Shown here one piece after another: positions 35,681 through 44,518 of a DNA stretch of 51,126 bases; within the stretch, counting starts at the first letter, position 1, and each line of letters starts with the position of its first letter. The position numbers and the translations under genes are program-made. Under the pieces are notes generated by a model. That model was not told the origin of the DNA. It ran no database searches and saw only the letters and a program-made list of their open reading frames with translations. This stretch comes from CAYWTS01 sp964461265 (GTDB lineage Bacteria > Bacteroidota > Ignavibacteria > Tepidaquicellales > OLB5), in assembly GCA_964461265.1 (NCBI GenBank), contig CAYWTS010000011.1, positions 1 through 51,126 of the forward strand, read 5' to 3'.

Positions 35681-36607
35681 GTGCCATTTAGAAATGTATA
35701 CATATTGATACCAGCATTTCTTCTTTCTTGCCTGCTGTGGCTTTCCCTGAGCCTTGACCAGACCTACGAAATTGAAAAGCGTATTAGAATCAAGGTTAAC
35801 GTAACAAAACCTTTTGCTATATCATCATATTTACCGGTACACGTAGACGCAAAGCTTAAAAGCAAAGGTTGGCTGCTTTTAAAATATCTGGCATCTTTCG
35901 ATAAAGAAATAGTTTATGAATTTAATCCTTTACTTGAAAGAAAACAAAAACTATCGGTTATTGATTTTCTTAACGATAATTTAGAACCGGGCAGCATAAT
36001 AGTATCAGGATGCATGCCCGAAACGCTGAGCTTGAAAATAGGCAGGTACGAAGAGAAATATATAAAAATATTGCCCCGCTTTAGTATAGAATGCAAAGAA
36101 GGTTATCAGGTAGTAGGCAAACCAAACGTTGAACCCGATAGTGTGTTGGTTGGCGGTGCAGCAGAATTCCTGGATGGCCTTGCTTTCATTCCGACAGAAA
36201 TTGTAAATTACACAAATGTAAATGCTGATATTAACAAGCTTATCCGGTTATCGGATAGCCTTCAAAACATTATCACATTGAAACAGGATGAAGCAAGACT
36301 TTATATTAAAGTGGAACCCTCCGCTGAAAAGGTATTCCAGATGGTTGAGATTAATGTCAACAATGTTCCCCATGAGAGGGAAGTTTTATTATTACCCCAA
36401 TTTGTAGAACTTCAGCTTAAAGGTGGAGTTAATCAGCTTGCTTCACTCGATATAAATAAAATCGAAGGTTCTCTTGAATTTCTGAATATTTTAAAAGATA
36501 CTACAGGCTCTGTTTCTCCACAGTTTACACTGCCTTCAGGGATAAGTATCATCTCTGTTAATCCTCCGAAGATACAGTATGTAATTAAAAAGAGGCTGCC
36601 TTTATAG
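35681..36607 (+). CDS. YbbR-like domain protein
   Basis: A 308-residue protein with one N-terminal membrane segment (about 6-24; ILIPAFLLSCLLWLSLSL) and a periplasmic part with YbbR-like repeats. In Bacillota the YbbR/CdaR family regulates the c-di-AMP cyclase; in Bacteroidota it is a common companion of envelope genes. The motif VNVTKP...YLPVHVDAKLKSKG followed by IVSGCMPETLSLKIGR supports the assignment. The start is GTG at 35681, with AAAGGAG 13 bp upstream; no ATG fits. Its stop TAG is directly followed by the ATG of the next gene. Confidence 0.72.
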   Translation: MPFRNVYILIPAFLLSCLLWLSLSLDQTYEIEKRIRIKVNVTKPFAISSYLPVHVDAKLKSKGWLLLKYLASFDKEIVYEFNPLLERKQKLSVIDFLNDNLEPGSIIVSGCMPETLSLKIGRYEEKYIKILPRFSIECKEGYQVVGKPNVEPDSVLVGGAAEFLDGLAFIPTEIVNYTNVNADINKLIRLSDSLQNIITLKQDEARLYIKVEPSAEKVFQMVEINVNNVPHEREVLLLPQFVELQLKGGVNQLASLDINKIEGSLEFLNILKDTTGSVSPQFTLPSGISIISVNPPKIQYVIKKRLPL

Positions 36608-37378
36608 ATGAAAAACTGGTTAGTAAAAGAATTCAGGGATATGGTTGCTTTTTTTAAAAGCTTTGACCGTAAGGTTGCTTTTATATTTATCTCGGTTGCT
36701 TTAATTACTTTTATTTCCATGTATTATTCTTCACCCTATTTTTTCAGGAGGTACTTCGATACAGAGGATGACAAGTTTTACTCTACTATTTATTGGTTTT
36801 CAGCAGATGGATTTTTAATGCTGATTATACCGTTGTTGCTGATTAAGCTTTTCCTTAAAGATAAGATTGTAAATTACGGATTTAAATGGGGTGATATCAG
36901 ATTTGGATTAAATTCCTCTCTGTTATTCATAATTGTAATGCTTCCGGTTGTATGGTTTATTTCAGGTTCGGAAACTTTTGCCAAAGCATATCCACAGGCA
37001 GGCTTAAGAGTTAAAGAAAACTTTTTAGTATTGATTTATTACGAACTTTTCGTTGGATTTTATATGCTTGGCTGGGAGTTTTTCTGGCGGGGCTATATGC
37101 TTTTTGGCTTAAAAGAAAAATTCGGGATTTATGCTGTTTTCATACAGATGATACCGTTCTTTATCCTTCACCGCGGCAAGCCCGAGCTTGAGACATTTGC
37201 CTCCATATTTGCTGCATTGATACTTGGATACCAGGCATTTCGTTCAGGTTCTTTTATATACTGCTTTGGTGTTCACTGGATTGTCATGTTATTTGTAGAT
37301 ATTATTTCTGTTTTAAGATATAAATCTCAGTCTTATGGTATTGGATTTGACTCATTCATAAAACTTTTTACAAATTAG
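36608..37378 (+). CDS. CPBP-family intramembrane protease-like protein
   Basis: A 256-residue multi-pass membrane protein (about 7 hydrophobic segments). It matches the CPBP/ABI (CAAX-protease and bacteriocin-processing) family by three spaced motifs: E157-x-x-x-R161 (WEFFWRG), H188 (PFFILHRG) and H223 to D231 (VHWIVMLFVD). Active members cleave proteins within or near the membrane. The usual first glutamate of the EExxxR motif is a tryptophan here, but E157 and both histidines are present, so activity is plausible yet unproven. It abuts the YbbR-like gene with no spacer and precedes pdxJ by 9 bp. Confidence 0.8.
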   Translation: MKNWLVKEFRDMVAFFKSFDRKVAFIFISVALITFISMYYSSPYFFRRYFDTEDDKFYSTIYWFSADGFLMLIIPLLLIKLFLKDKIVNYGFKWGDIRFGLNSSLLFIIVMLPVVWFISGSETFAKAYPQAGLRVKENFLVLIYYELFVGFYMLGWEFFWRGYMLFGLKEKFGIYAVFIQMIPFFILHRGKPELETFASIFAALILGYQAFRSGSFIYCFGVHWIVMLFVDIISVLRYKSQSYGIGFDSFIKLFTN

Positions 37379-37387
37379 GAGAAAAAA

Positions 37388-38110
37388 ATGAGACTTTGCA
37401 TAAACATTGACCATATAGCAACTATACGCCAAGCAAGGCGTGAAGCCGAACCTGATCCTTTAATAGCAGCAGGAATCTGTGAGCTTGCAGGAGCCGATGG
37501 TATCGTTTGCCACCTCCGTGAGGACAGGCGTCATATTAATGACAGGGATGTCCGGCTTCTAAAAGAGGTCGTCAAAACGAAGTACGACCTTGAAATGGCT
37601 GCTACCGATGAAATGCTGAATATAGCCTGTAGTTTGAAACCCGATATGGTTACACTTGTTCCCGAAAAAAGAGAGGAAGTAACTACCGAAGGAGGGCTTG
37701 ATATTGCTTCAGCTAAACAAAAATTAAGTACTGCAATCGACAAGATACACGATGCAGGTATCAGGGTGAGTGTTTTCGTTGAACCGCAGCCGGTAAATGT
37801 GGATCTTTCGCTCGAAATCGGAGCAGATATGATAGAAATACATACCGGGCAATATGCTTTAAAGAGACATGAAAAAGATATAATTAACGAGCTTGAGAAA
37901 ATTCGAATTGTTGCACAGATGGCAAAAGAACTCGGGCTTGGTGTGAATGCAGGGCATGGACTGAATTATATCAATATTGTGCCTATTGCGAATATTACCG
38001 ATATTGACGAAGTGAGTATTGGGCATTGCATAATTTCGCGTGCTGTTTTTACAGGTCTACACAAAGCAGTAGCAGATATGATTTCCATAATTAGACGTGT
38101 CAGAACTTAA
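37388..38110 (+). CDS. pdxJ: Pyridoxine 5'-phosphate synthase
   Basis: A 240-residue TIM-barrel enzyme that condenses 1-deoxyxylulose 5-phosphate with 3-amino-2-oxopropyl phosphate in the DXP-dependent vitamin B6 pathway. It opens RLCINIDHIATIRQARR and has VCHLREDRRHI, MVTLVPEKREEVTTEGGLD, IEIHTGQYA and the terminal SIGHCIISRAVFTGL, all diagnostic. Length is normal. A ribosome site (AGGAG) precedes ATG 37388. The stop TAA is followed immediately by the ATG of the Sir2 gene, which suggests translational coupling. Confidence 0.98.
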   Translation: MRLCINIDHIATIRQARREAEPDPLIAAGICELAGADGIVCHLREDRRHINDRDVRLLKEVVKTKYDLEMAATDEMLNIACSLKPDMVTLVPEKREEVTTEGGLDIASAKQKLSTAIDKIHDAGIRVSVFVEPQPVNVDLSLEIGADMIEIHTGQYALKRHEKDIINELEKIRIVAQMAKELGLGVNAGHGLNYINIVPIANITDIDEVSIGHCIISRAVFTGLHKAVADMISIIRRVRT

Positions 38111-38845
38111 ATGGAATTTTCGGATAACTTAATAAATAAGCTCAAAAAAGCAAAGGTTGTCTCTGCCCTGACCGGAGCTGGCGTCTCGGCAGAAAGCGGA
38201 GTTCCGACATTCCGTGACCCGGGCGGATTGTGGGAGAAGTTCAGACCCGAGCAGCTTGCAAATTTCGATGCTTTCCTGAATGACCCTGACCTGGTTTGGA
38301 ACTGGTATCAGCACAGACGGGAAATCATCAGAGATGTAAAACCAAATCCGGGACACTATGCCCTTGCAGAAATGGAAAAGTATTTTAATGAATTTAATTT
38401 AATTACACAGAACATCGATAACCTGCATAAAAGAGCCGGGAGTTCCGTTGTAACCGAGCTTCATGGGAATATCGAGAGGAATTACTGTATTAATTGCAGA
38501 AGGTTTTACAACAATATAACATTGGAGGAAAAAAAAGTGTTAAAATGTGAATGCGGCGGATTAATACGTCCCGATGTTGTCTGGTTCGGAGAAATGCTGC
38601 CGTTCGAATCCCTGAAGTATGCTGAAGATTGTGCCGGACGTTCGGATGTGTTTTTTTCGATAGGTACTTCTGCAGAGGTGTATCCAGCCGCCATGCTCCC
38701 TTTAATTGCAAAACGTGCAGGTGCTTACGCTGTTGAAATTAATCCCAAACCCACTGCTATCTCTTATGATATGGATGAAGTGCTGCAGGGAAAAAGCGGT
38801 GAAGTGCTGAGTGAACTTGCTGAAGTAATAAAAAAATTTAAATGA
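38111..38845 (+). CDS. cobB: NAD-dependent protein deacylase, Sir2 family
   Basis: A 244-residue sirtuin that removes acyl groups from lysine using NAD+. The signatures are GAGVSAESGVPTFRDPGGLW (NAD-binding), ITQNIDNLHKRAG, ELHGNIER with the catalytic H, and a Cys4 zinc site (CINC near 128, then CECGG about 20 residues later). RPDVVWFGEMLP follows as in class III bacterial sirtuins. Desuccinylase-type residues Y/R near QHRRE (YQHRREII) suggest deacylation beyond acetyl, an inference. It abuts pdxJ; no link in function is evident. Confidence 0.95.
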   Translation: MEFSDNLINKLKKAKVVSALTGAGVSAESGVPTFRDPGGLWEKFRPEQLANFDAFLNDPDLVWNWYQHRREIIRDVKPNPGHYALAEMEKYFNEFNLITQNIDNLHKRAGSSVVTELHGNIERNYCINCRRFYNNITLEEKKVLKCECGGLIRPDVVWFGEMLPFESLKYAEDCAGRSDVFFSIGTSAEVYPAAMLPLIAKRAGAYAVEINPKPTAISYDMDEVLQGKSGEVLSELAEVIKKFK

Positions 38846-38986
38846 GCAAATCAATTGGCTGTAATAATATTATGAAGAGATTAGAAAAATGAATCTTAAA
38901 TATTTCAGAGCAAAGCAAAAAAATGCAAAAGTTTTTAACCCTGTAAGAAGTGATATATCGGTATATAATATAATAAAAAACATCTT

Positions 38987-39023
38987 AGCTCCGTTAGTAG
39001 CAGCATAATTTTGAGATTCCCGC
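38987..39023. repeat. Degenerate relative of the MITE core
   Basis: AGCTCCGTTAGTAGCAGC followed by ATAATTTTGAGATTCCCGC aligns with the same block of the MITE copies and with 15448-15495. No terminal inverted repeats are present. It is in the 245-bp gap before the tryptophanase gene. Confidence 0.6.
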
Positions 39024-39090
39024 AGAGTTTATTCCGCAAAGTGTGATAGCAGAGGTTTTAAATAACATCAATTATTAATAAGAATTTTAA

Positions 39091-40500
39091 ATGAAAACAA
39101 TTTTTGAACCTTTTAAAATAAAATCAGTTGAACAGATAAAATTTACAACCCGTGAGGAAAGGGAAAATATTCTTAAGCGTGCATTTTACAATCCATTTTT
39201 AATTCCTGCTGAAGATGTTCTTATTGATTTGCTTACGGATAGCGGAACTTCAGCAATGAGTGCTAAACAATGGTGCGGTATAATGGATGGAGATGAATCG
39301 TATGCAGGCTCAAGGAGCTATTACAGACTTCGGGAAGTGACGAGCCGCATTTTTGGATTTAAGTATATAATACCGGTTCACCAGGGCAGAGCTGCTGAAA
39401 GGATACTTTTTACAAATCTGCTTTCAGAGATGGATGAGGATGGCAGGCTGAAAAACACAGGTAAAGGTAAGTTTATACCTAATAATAACCATTTTGATAC
39501 TACACGTGCAAATATTGAATTTAACGGTGCAGAAGCTGTTGACCTTGTAATTGAAGAAGGCAAACAACCTTCACTAATCCATCCCTTTAAAGGAAACATA
39601 GACCTGGCAAAGCTTGAGAAATTCATCAAAGAGAAGCACAGAGAAAATATACCCGCTGTTTTACTAACCATAACCAATAATACTAATGGCGGGCAGCCTG
39701 TTTCGATGGAGAATATCAGAGAAACGGGAAAAATCTGCAAATACTACGATATTCCTTTTTTTATAGACGCATGCCGGTTTGCTGAAAATGCTTACTTTAT
39801 TAAACAACGTGAGAATGGTTATTTGCAGAAGTCGATTCTGGAAATTTCGAAAGAAATATTTAGTTATGCAAGCGGCTGCACTATGAGTGCCAAAAAAGAT
39901 GCTTTTGCTAATATTGGCGGATTTCTTGCAATGAATGATGAGGATTTATATAACCGATGCAGAAATTTGCTTATTATCACCGAAGGATTTGAAACCTACG
40001 GCGGGCTTGCCGGCAGAGATATGGAGGCAATTGCACAGGGTCTTGAGGAAGTTCTTGATGAAAATTACCTTAATTACAGAATGCGTTCAACTCAATACCT
40101 TGGTGAACGATTAACCGGATGTGGTATCCCTATAATACAGCCGGTCGGCGGACACGCAATATATGTTGATGCAAAATCCCTGCTCCCGCACATTCCGCCA
40201 CATCGGTTTCCGGGACAGGCTCTGGTTTGCGAATTGTTTAGAATGGGTGGAATCCGCTCTGTAGAAATTGGCAGTGTAATGTTCGGTAAATATGATAGGG
40301 ATTCTAAAATGATCCCTGCTGATATGGAGCTTGTTAGACTTGCAATTCCAAGAAGGGTATATACGCAGAGTCATATTGATTATGTAACCGAAGTTTTTGA
40401 GGCAATTTATAAAAATAAAGATAAATTAAAAGGTTATATAATAATTGAAGAACCTAAATTTCTCAGGCATTTCACGTCGAAGTTTAGACCTGATAATTAA
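39091..40500 (+). CDS. tnaA: Tryptophanase (tryptophan indole-lyase)
   Basis: A 469-residue PLP enzyme of the beta-eliminating lyase family that splits L-tryptophan to indole, pyruvate and ammonia. The PLP lysine is in SGCTMSAKKDA (K269 by analogy). Tryptophanase and tyrosine phenol-lyase are separated by specific residues: here D136 in HFDTTRA and V391 in RSVEIGS match the tryptophanase pattern (Asp and Val), not the phenol-lyase pattern (Thr and Arg). The end (YTQSHIDYVTE, EPKFLRHFTSKF) also matches tryptophanase. There is no tnaC-like leader or tnaB permease beside it. TAA is directly followed by the lptB ATG. Confidence 0.92.
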   Translation: MKTIFEPFKIKSVEQIKFTTREERENILKRAFYNPFLIPAEDVLIDLLTDSGTSAMSAKQWCGIMDGDESYAGSRSYYRLREVTSRIFGFKYIIPVHQGRAAERILFTNLLSEMDEDGRLKNTGKGKFIPNNNHFDTTRANIEFNGAEAVDLVIEEGKQPSLIHPFKGNIDLAKLEKFIKEKHRENIPAVLLTITNNTNGGQPVSMENIRETGKICKYYDIPFFIDACRFAENAYFIKQRENGYLQKSILEISKEIFSYASGCTMSAKKDAFANIGGFLAMNDEDLYNRCRNLLIITEGFETYGGLAGRDMEAIAQGLEEVLDENYLNYRMRSTQYLGERLTGCGIPIIQPVGGHAIYVDAKSLLPHIPPHRFPGQALVCELFRMGGIRSVEIGSVMFGKYDRDSKMIPADMELVRLAIPRRVYTQSHIDYVTEVFEAIYKNKDKLKGYIIIEEPKFLRHFTSKFRPDN

Positions 40501-41235
40501 ATGACACATTTAAAAGCACGTAATCTTGTTAAAAAATACAGCAAGCGCACGGTAGTCGACGAAGTTTCGCTTGACCTTCAACAGGGTGAAATAGTAGGGT
40601 TATTGGGTCCAAATGGTGCAGGTAAAACAACAACATTCTATATGATTACGGGAATGATTAGGGCTGACGGCGGGGAAATCTATCTGGACGATGAGGATAT
40701 CTCTGGTAAGCCTATGTATCAGCGGGCTAGGCTTGGTATAGGCTACCTTCCGCAGGAAGCTTCGATATTCAGGAAAATGACTGTTTACAGGAATATTTAC
40801 TCGGTACTTGAGTTTACACATCTTGACCACATCGAACGTGACGATAAAACTCGTAAGCTTATGAAGGAATTTGGTATCTCCCAGATTCAGGATAGTTACG
40901 GGTACTCGCTTTCAGGCGGTGAACGCAGAAGAACTGAAATAGCAAGGGCAATTGCAACCGATCCTAAGTTTATTTTACTTGATGAACCTTTTGCAGGTAT
41001 TGACCCTATAGCTGTGGAAGAAATTATGAAAATGGTTGCAAATCTCAAAGAGCGCGGCATTGGTGTTTTAATTACAGACCATAACGTCCACGAAACATTA
41101 TCGATTGTTGACAGAGCATACATACTAATAGAAGGCAAAATATTTCGTCAGGGCGGTTCAGCCGAGCTTGCAAACGATGAAAAAGTGAGAAAGCTGTATC
41201 TTGGTGAGAGTTTCAGGTTAGACAGGTATAAATAA
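40501..41235 (+). CDS. lptB: LPS export ABC transporter ATPase
   Basis: A 244-residue cytoplasmic ATPase of the Lpt system, which powers extraction of lipopolysaccharide from the inner membrane via LptF/LptG. It has Walker A GPNGAGKTT (about 36-44), the Q-loop GYLPQEASIFRKMTV typical of LptB, the signature LSGGERRR, Walker B FILLDEPFAGIDP, and the H-loop ITDHNVHETL. Length is as expected. It directly abuts tnaA and is followed 1 bp later by the peptidase gene at 41237. No other lpt gene is in the window. Confidence 0.96.
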   Translation: MTHLKARNLVKKYSKRTVVDEVSLDLQQGEIVGLLGPNGAGKTTTFYMITGMIRADGGEIYLDDEDISGKPMYQRARLGIGYLPQEASIFRKMTVYRNIYSVLEFTHLDHIERDDKTRKLMKEFGISQIQDSYGYSLSGGERRRTEIARAIATDPKFILLDEPFAGIDPIAVEEIMKMVANLKERGIGVLITDHNVHETLSIVDRAYILIEGKIFRQGGSAELANDEKVRKLYLGESFRLDRYK

Positions 41236-41236
41236 C

Positions 41237-41611
41237 ATGTATTCGGTTACCGAAATAGAATTCAATCGGCTTGTAGATGAATCATTAGAAACGATACCGG
41301 AATTATTTAAATCGAAGCTCGATAATATTGTGTTTATTATTGAAGATTATCCCGGTGTTGATGATATGAGAAGATTGAAATTAAATGACAGAACAAGTCT
41401 GCTTGGCTTATATTCCGGTGTGCCTTATACACACAGAACCACATGGTATGGCGGCACTGTTCCCGATAGGATTTTATTGTTTAAAAAGAACATAGAAGTA
41501 TTATGCAGAACCGAAGCAGAGCTGAGGTCGAAAATACGTGAGGTTATAATACACGAAATTGCACATTATTTTGGAATGGGGGAAAAAGAGATTAGGGAAG
41601 CGGGGTATTAG
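41237..41611 (+). CDS. Zincin-like metallopeptidase domain protein
   Basis: A 124-residue protein of the short zincin-like family (PF06262 type). HEIAHYFGMGEKEI gives the HExxH zinc motif; the preceding block (LLFKKNIEVLCRTEAELRSKIREVI) and GLYSGVPY also fit. No signal peptide is present, so it is probably cytosolic. Substrate unknown. It starts 1 bp after the lptB stop, a frequent arrangement for co-transcribed genes. Confidence 0.85.
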   Translation: MYSVTEIEFNRLVDESLETIPELFKSKLDNIVFIIEDYPGVDDMRRLKLNDRTSLLGLYSGVPYTHRTTWYGGTVPDRILLFKKNIEVLCRTEAELRSKIREVIIHEIAHYFGMGEKEIREAGY

Positions 41612-41688
41612 TTCAAATTTTCAAGGTTTAAAATGAAAGCCTATTTAATAAATTATCAATACCAAAAAAATTTTTTCTTTAATCTACC

Positions 41689-41719
41689 TTTAAAATATAC
41701 ATAACGTAGTCTATATTTG
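41689..41719 (+). promoter_or_regulatory. Candidate Bacteroidota-type promoter
   Basis: TTTA (41689-41692), exactly 19 bp, then TATATTTG (41712-41719), which is a full TAnnTTTG match, 13 bp before ATG 41733. Confidence 0.62.
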
Positions 41720-41732
41720 GGAAAATAAAGCA

Positions 41733-42035
41733 ATGGCGAAAATATTATTCGAAATAAAGTACGATATTAAACCTGAATACAGAGAAGAATATCTCGAAAC
41801 CATAAAGAAATTACGTTCTCACTTGGTAAATGGTTCAAATAAAAATTACCTTGTCGTTGAAAACAAGCAAAAACCAAATAATTTCACGGAAATATACATC
41901 TGTGAGAACGAGGAAGAATACGAAAACCTTGAAGATGAAGCCGATAGCATTACAAATGAGCTTACTTCACGGATTGCTTCAAAATATGTTTCAGGCGGTA
42001 AAACAAAATATTCTACCTTCTACGAAGTAGAGTAA
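41733..42035 (+). CDS. Small conserved-looking protein, function unknown
   Basis: A 100-residue soluble protein. The opening FEIKYDIKPEYREEYLETIK, a centre with NYLVVENKQKPNNFTEIYIC and the acidic helix ENEEEYENLEDEAD are arranged like a ferredoxin-like/dimeric alpha-beta barrel (ABM-type) domain. I do not recognise a named family. It has its own promoter candidate upstream and a strong terminator downstream, so it is a stand-alone transcription unit. Confidence 0.8.
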   Translation: MAKILFEIKYDIKPEYREEYLETIKKLRSHLVNGSNKNYLVVENKQKPNNFTEIYICENEEEYENLEDEADSITNELTSRIASKYVSGGKTKYSTFYEVE

Positions 42036-42058
42036 AGTTTTTAAACTCAAAAAATATG

Positions 42059-42092
42059 AAGGCAGGGCATTATTAAATGTCCTGCCTTTCAT
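42059..42092 (+). terminator. Intrinsic terminator after the 100-residue protein
   Basis: AAGGCAGGGCATT pairs with AATGTCCTGCCTT (one G-T pair; loop ATTA) and is followed by TCATTT. The arms are long, but the T-tract is poor. Confidence 0.75.
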
Positions 42093-42120
42093 TTAATGTT
42101 CAATTAGCTTGGGTTTATTT

Positions 42121-42360
42121 TTAAGCACCATCTTTACCTGATTTGGGTAAATCATATTTTATTGTTGTAGCAGGATTAAATGGATTGGGATAATTTTGGA
42201 GTAATTCAAATTTATCAGGAATAAAGTTGCTTAAATTTTTAACACCAATTATACCATATTGATTAAAAATCACAAGACCTCCGCCAGTTGTGAGCCATTT
42301 GTTATTTAAACTATCAATGGAGATATAACTAACTGAATTACTTAGTAAGGTGAGTTTGTA
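42121..42360 (-). pseudogene. Remnant of a propeller/T9SS-tail surface protein
   Basis: Reading the minus strand, a 79-codon open segment between stops encodes the end of a 'regulator propeller' blade (YISIDSLNNKWLTTGGGLV, IFNQYGIIGV) followed by a T9SS domain start (FELLQNYPNPFNPATTIKY). It breaks off after DLPKSGKDGA and a stop. It lacks a start codon, nearly all of the body and the second half of the sorting domain, so it is a decayed gene end. The break falls at the same hairpin loop that carries unusual repeat sequence in two other sorting domains of this window. It lies between the 100-residue protein and ligA. The rest of this 455-bp gap, apart from the terminator at 42059, shows nothing recognisable. 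Confidence 0.82.
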
Positions 42361-42490
42361 TCATTTTACATAACCCATGTTATGTCGTAAAAATTTTTAA
42401 TAATAATTACCCATAGCTAACTCTTAAAACATAATATATTAGAAATGTAAAAACAAGTTTGGGAATTGGGTAATAATAACGTAAAAATAA

Positions 42491-44518
42491 TTATAAGTTT
42501 ATCATTCTTTCAAACTTTGCTTCGTCAATTATTTTTACCCCAAGCTCTTTTGCTTTAACAAGCTTTGAACCTGCTTGGGCACCTGCGAGCACATAGCTGG
42601 TTTTTTTACTTACTGATGAGGATACTTTTCCGCCGAGCGACTCGATTATTTCAGCAGCTTCTTCACGCTTGTATTTTTCCAGTGTTCCGGTTAATACAAA
42701 TGTAAGGTTATTAAATTTATTAGTAGAAGTTTGTTTCTTATCTGTTTCAAATTTTAATCCGGCTTTACGCAATCGGGTTATCAGGGCTAGGTTGGTTTTA
42801 TCTTTAAAGAAAGAATAGATACTTTCTGCAATCTTGGGACCTATTTCCTGTATATTTTCTAATTCATCCTTAGTTGTTTTAATCAGATTATCTATACATC
42901 CAAATCTATTAGCAAGTATCTTTGCGGTCCTCTCGCCAACATGCCGGATACCGATGGCAAACAACACTTTATCAAATTGTCTTTCCTTTGATTTTTCGAT
43001 TGACGATAAAAGATTATCTATGCTTTTTTCACCGAATCTTTCAATTTCTTTCAATTCTTTTTCGTGTTTATATAAACTATATATGTCAGAAACATCTTTA
43101 ATAAAACCCAGCTTAATAAATCTGTCAATTATTTGATATCCCAGCCCAACTATATCCATTGCATTTCTTGCTGCAAAATGTTCAATCCTGCCCTGAACCT
43201 GTGCCGGACAAAAATAATTAACACAATAATGGTTCGCTTCACCTTCGGGACGAACAAGTTTTGAACCGCAAACAGGACATTTATCGGGCATGCTGAAAAC
43301 TGGTAAATTCTTTGATTTGTCGTCGCTGATAACTTCAACAACTTTGGGAATTACATCACCACCCTTTTCTATTTTTACATATGCACCTAACTTTATACCT
43401 TTGCGGTCAATTTCATCCTGGTTATGAAGTGTTGCTCTAGAAATAGTAGAGCCGGCAAGGAAAACAGGTTCTAACTCTGCAACCGGAGTGATTGTCCCGA
43501 TTCTTCCTACCTGAAGGGTTATTTTTTTAAGTTTGGTTACTGCCTGTTTAGCTTTAAATTTATAAGCGATTGCCCAACGCGGGCTTTTGGCTATACTGCC
43601 CAGCTTGTTCTGCTGGCGGATTGAATCAACTTTCACAACCACCCCGTCTATTTCATAAGGTAAACTGTCTCTTTCTGTCTCGATTTTATCACAATATTCA
43701 AGAACTTCATTAACATTTTCCTTAATTACAGTCTTCTCATTCACGGAAAATCTCAACCCTTTGAGAATATTAAGATTTGAATAATGAGATACCAGCTTTG
43801 AATCCTCAGCTTCATCAATATGACGCAGGCTATAACAAAACATATTTAGTTTCCTTAATGCAACCTCTTTGGGGTCTTTTAACTTTAACGAGCCTGCAGC
43901 GGTATTACGGGGGTTTGCATAACGTTTTTCGCCTTTTGCTTCCTGATTTTCATTTATTCTAATAAATTCATCTTTTGATAGATATACTTCACCCCTTACT
44001 TCGATATTATAACTGTTGAATATACCACTTCTTGTATCAATTCTTAAAGGTATTGAACGGATAGTTTTGAGATTATTTGTAATATCGTCACCCGTAGTAC
44101 CATCGCCTCTTGTTGCTCCCTGAACAAAGACACCGTCCCGGTAGATGAGTGAAACTGCAATACCGTCAAATTTCAGTTCGCAGACATATCTGAATTTTTC
44201 ATAACCAAGCAGATTCCTGATGCGTTTATCAAATTCATACATATCTTCCCTGTCATAAGAATTTGAAAGCGAAAGCATTGGTGTCAGATGTGTTACAGGA
44301 GGGAATTCATTTGTAGTACTTCCTCCAACTCTCTGTGTAGGCGAATCCGGAGTCTGTAGCTCCGGATACTTTTCTTCAAGTCTGAGGAGTTCCTTCATCA
44401 TCATATCGTATGTATAATCATCTATATCAGGTTCAGCAAGAACATAATACTTATAGTCTGCATCAAGAATCTTTTCCCGAAGCTCTTTTGCTCTTTCATG
44501 TAACTTTTTATCTAGCAT
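42491..44518 (-). CDS. ligA: NAD-dependent DNA ligase
   Basis: A 675-residue LigA that seals nicks in replication and repair using NAD+. The domains in order are: Ia (YYVLAEPDIDDYTYD) and the adenylation domain with K116 in CELKFDGIAVSL; the OB fold (QVGRIGTITPVAELEPV); a Cys4 zinc finger (CPVCGSKL...CVNYFCPAQ); helix-hairpin-helix repeats; and a BRCT domain at the end (FVLTGTLEKYKREEAAEIIE). Length is normal. The ATG at 44518 is supported by the typical beginning (ERAKELREKILDADYKYYVL). Confidence 0.98.
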   Translation of the reverse strand: MLDKKLHERAKELREKILDADYKYYVLAEPDIDDYTYDMMMKELLRLEEKYPELQTPDSPTQRVGGSTTNEFPPVTHLTPMLSLSNSYDREDMYEFDKRIRNLLGYEKFRYVCELKFDGIAVSLIYRDGVFVQGATRGDGTTGDDITNNLKTIRSIPLRIDTRSGIFNSYNIEVRGEVYLSKDEFIRINENQEAKGEKRYANPRNTAAGSLKLKDPKEVALRKLNMFCYSLRHIDEAEDSKLVSHYSNLNILKGLRFSVNEKTVIKENVNEVLEYCDKIETERDSLPYEIDGVVVKVDSIRQQNKLGSIAKSPRWAIAYKFKAKQAVTKLKKITLQVGRIGTITPVAELEPVFLAGSTISRATLHNQDEIDRKGIKLGAYVKIEKGGDVIPKVVEVISDDKSKNLPVFSMPDKCPVCGSKLVRPEGEANHYCVNYFCPAQVQGRIEHFAARNAMDIVGLGYQIIDRFIKLGFIKDVSDIYSLYKHEKELKEIERFGEKSIDNLLSSIEKSKERQFDKVLFAIGIRHVGERTAKILANRFGCIDNLIKTTKDELENIQEIGPKIAESIYSFFKDKTNLALITRLRKAGLKFETDKKQTSTNKFNNLTFVLTGTLEKYKREEAAEIIESLGGKVSSSVSKKTSYVLAGAQAGSKLVKAKELGVKIIDEAKFERMINL

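Noticed and set aside
38889..39008. 39-codon frame between the Sir2 and tryptophanase genes
   Set aside because: It has no recognisable ribosome site or domain and its end lies in the degenerate repeat. It is more likely chance.
39091..40500. Tyrosine phenol-lyase
   Set aside because: The substrate-specific positions read Asp (HFDTT) and Val (RSVEIGS), which is the tryptophanase pattern.
42361..42490. Further gene between the pseudogene and ligA
   Set aside because: The stretch is AT-rich with stops in all frames and no recognisable motif.
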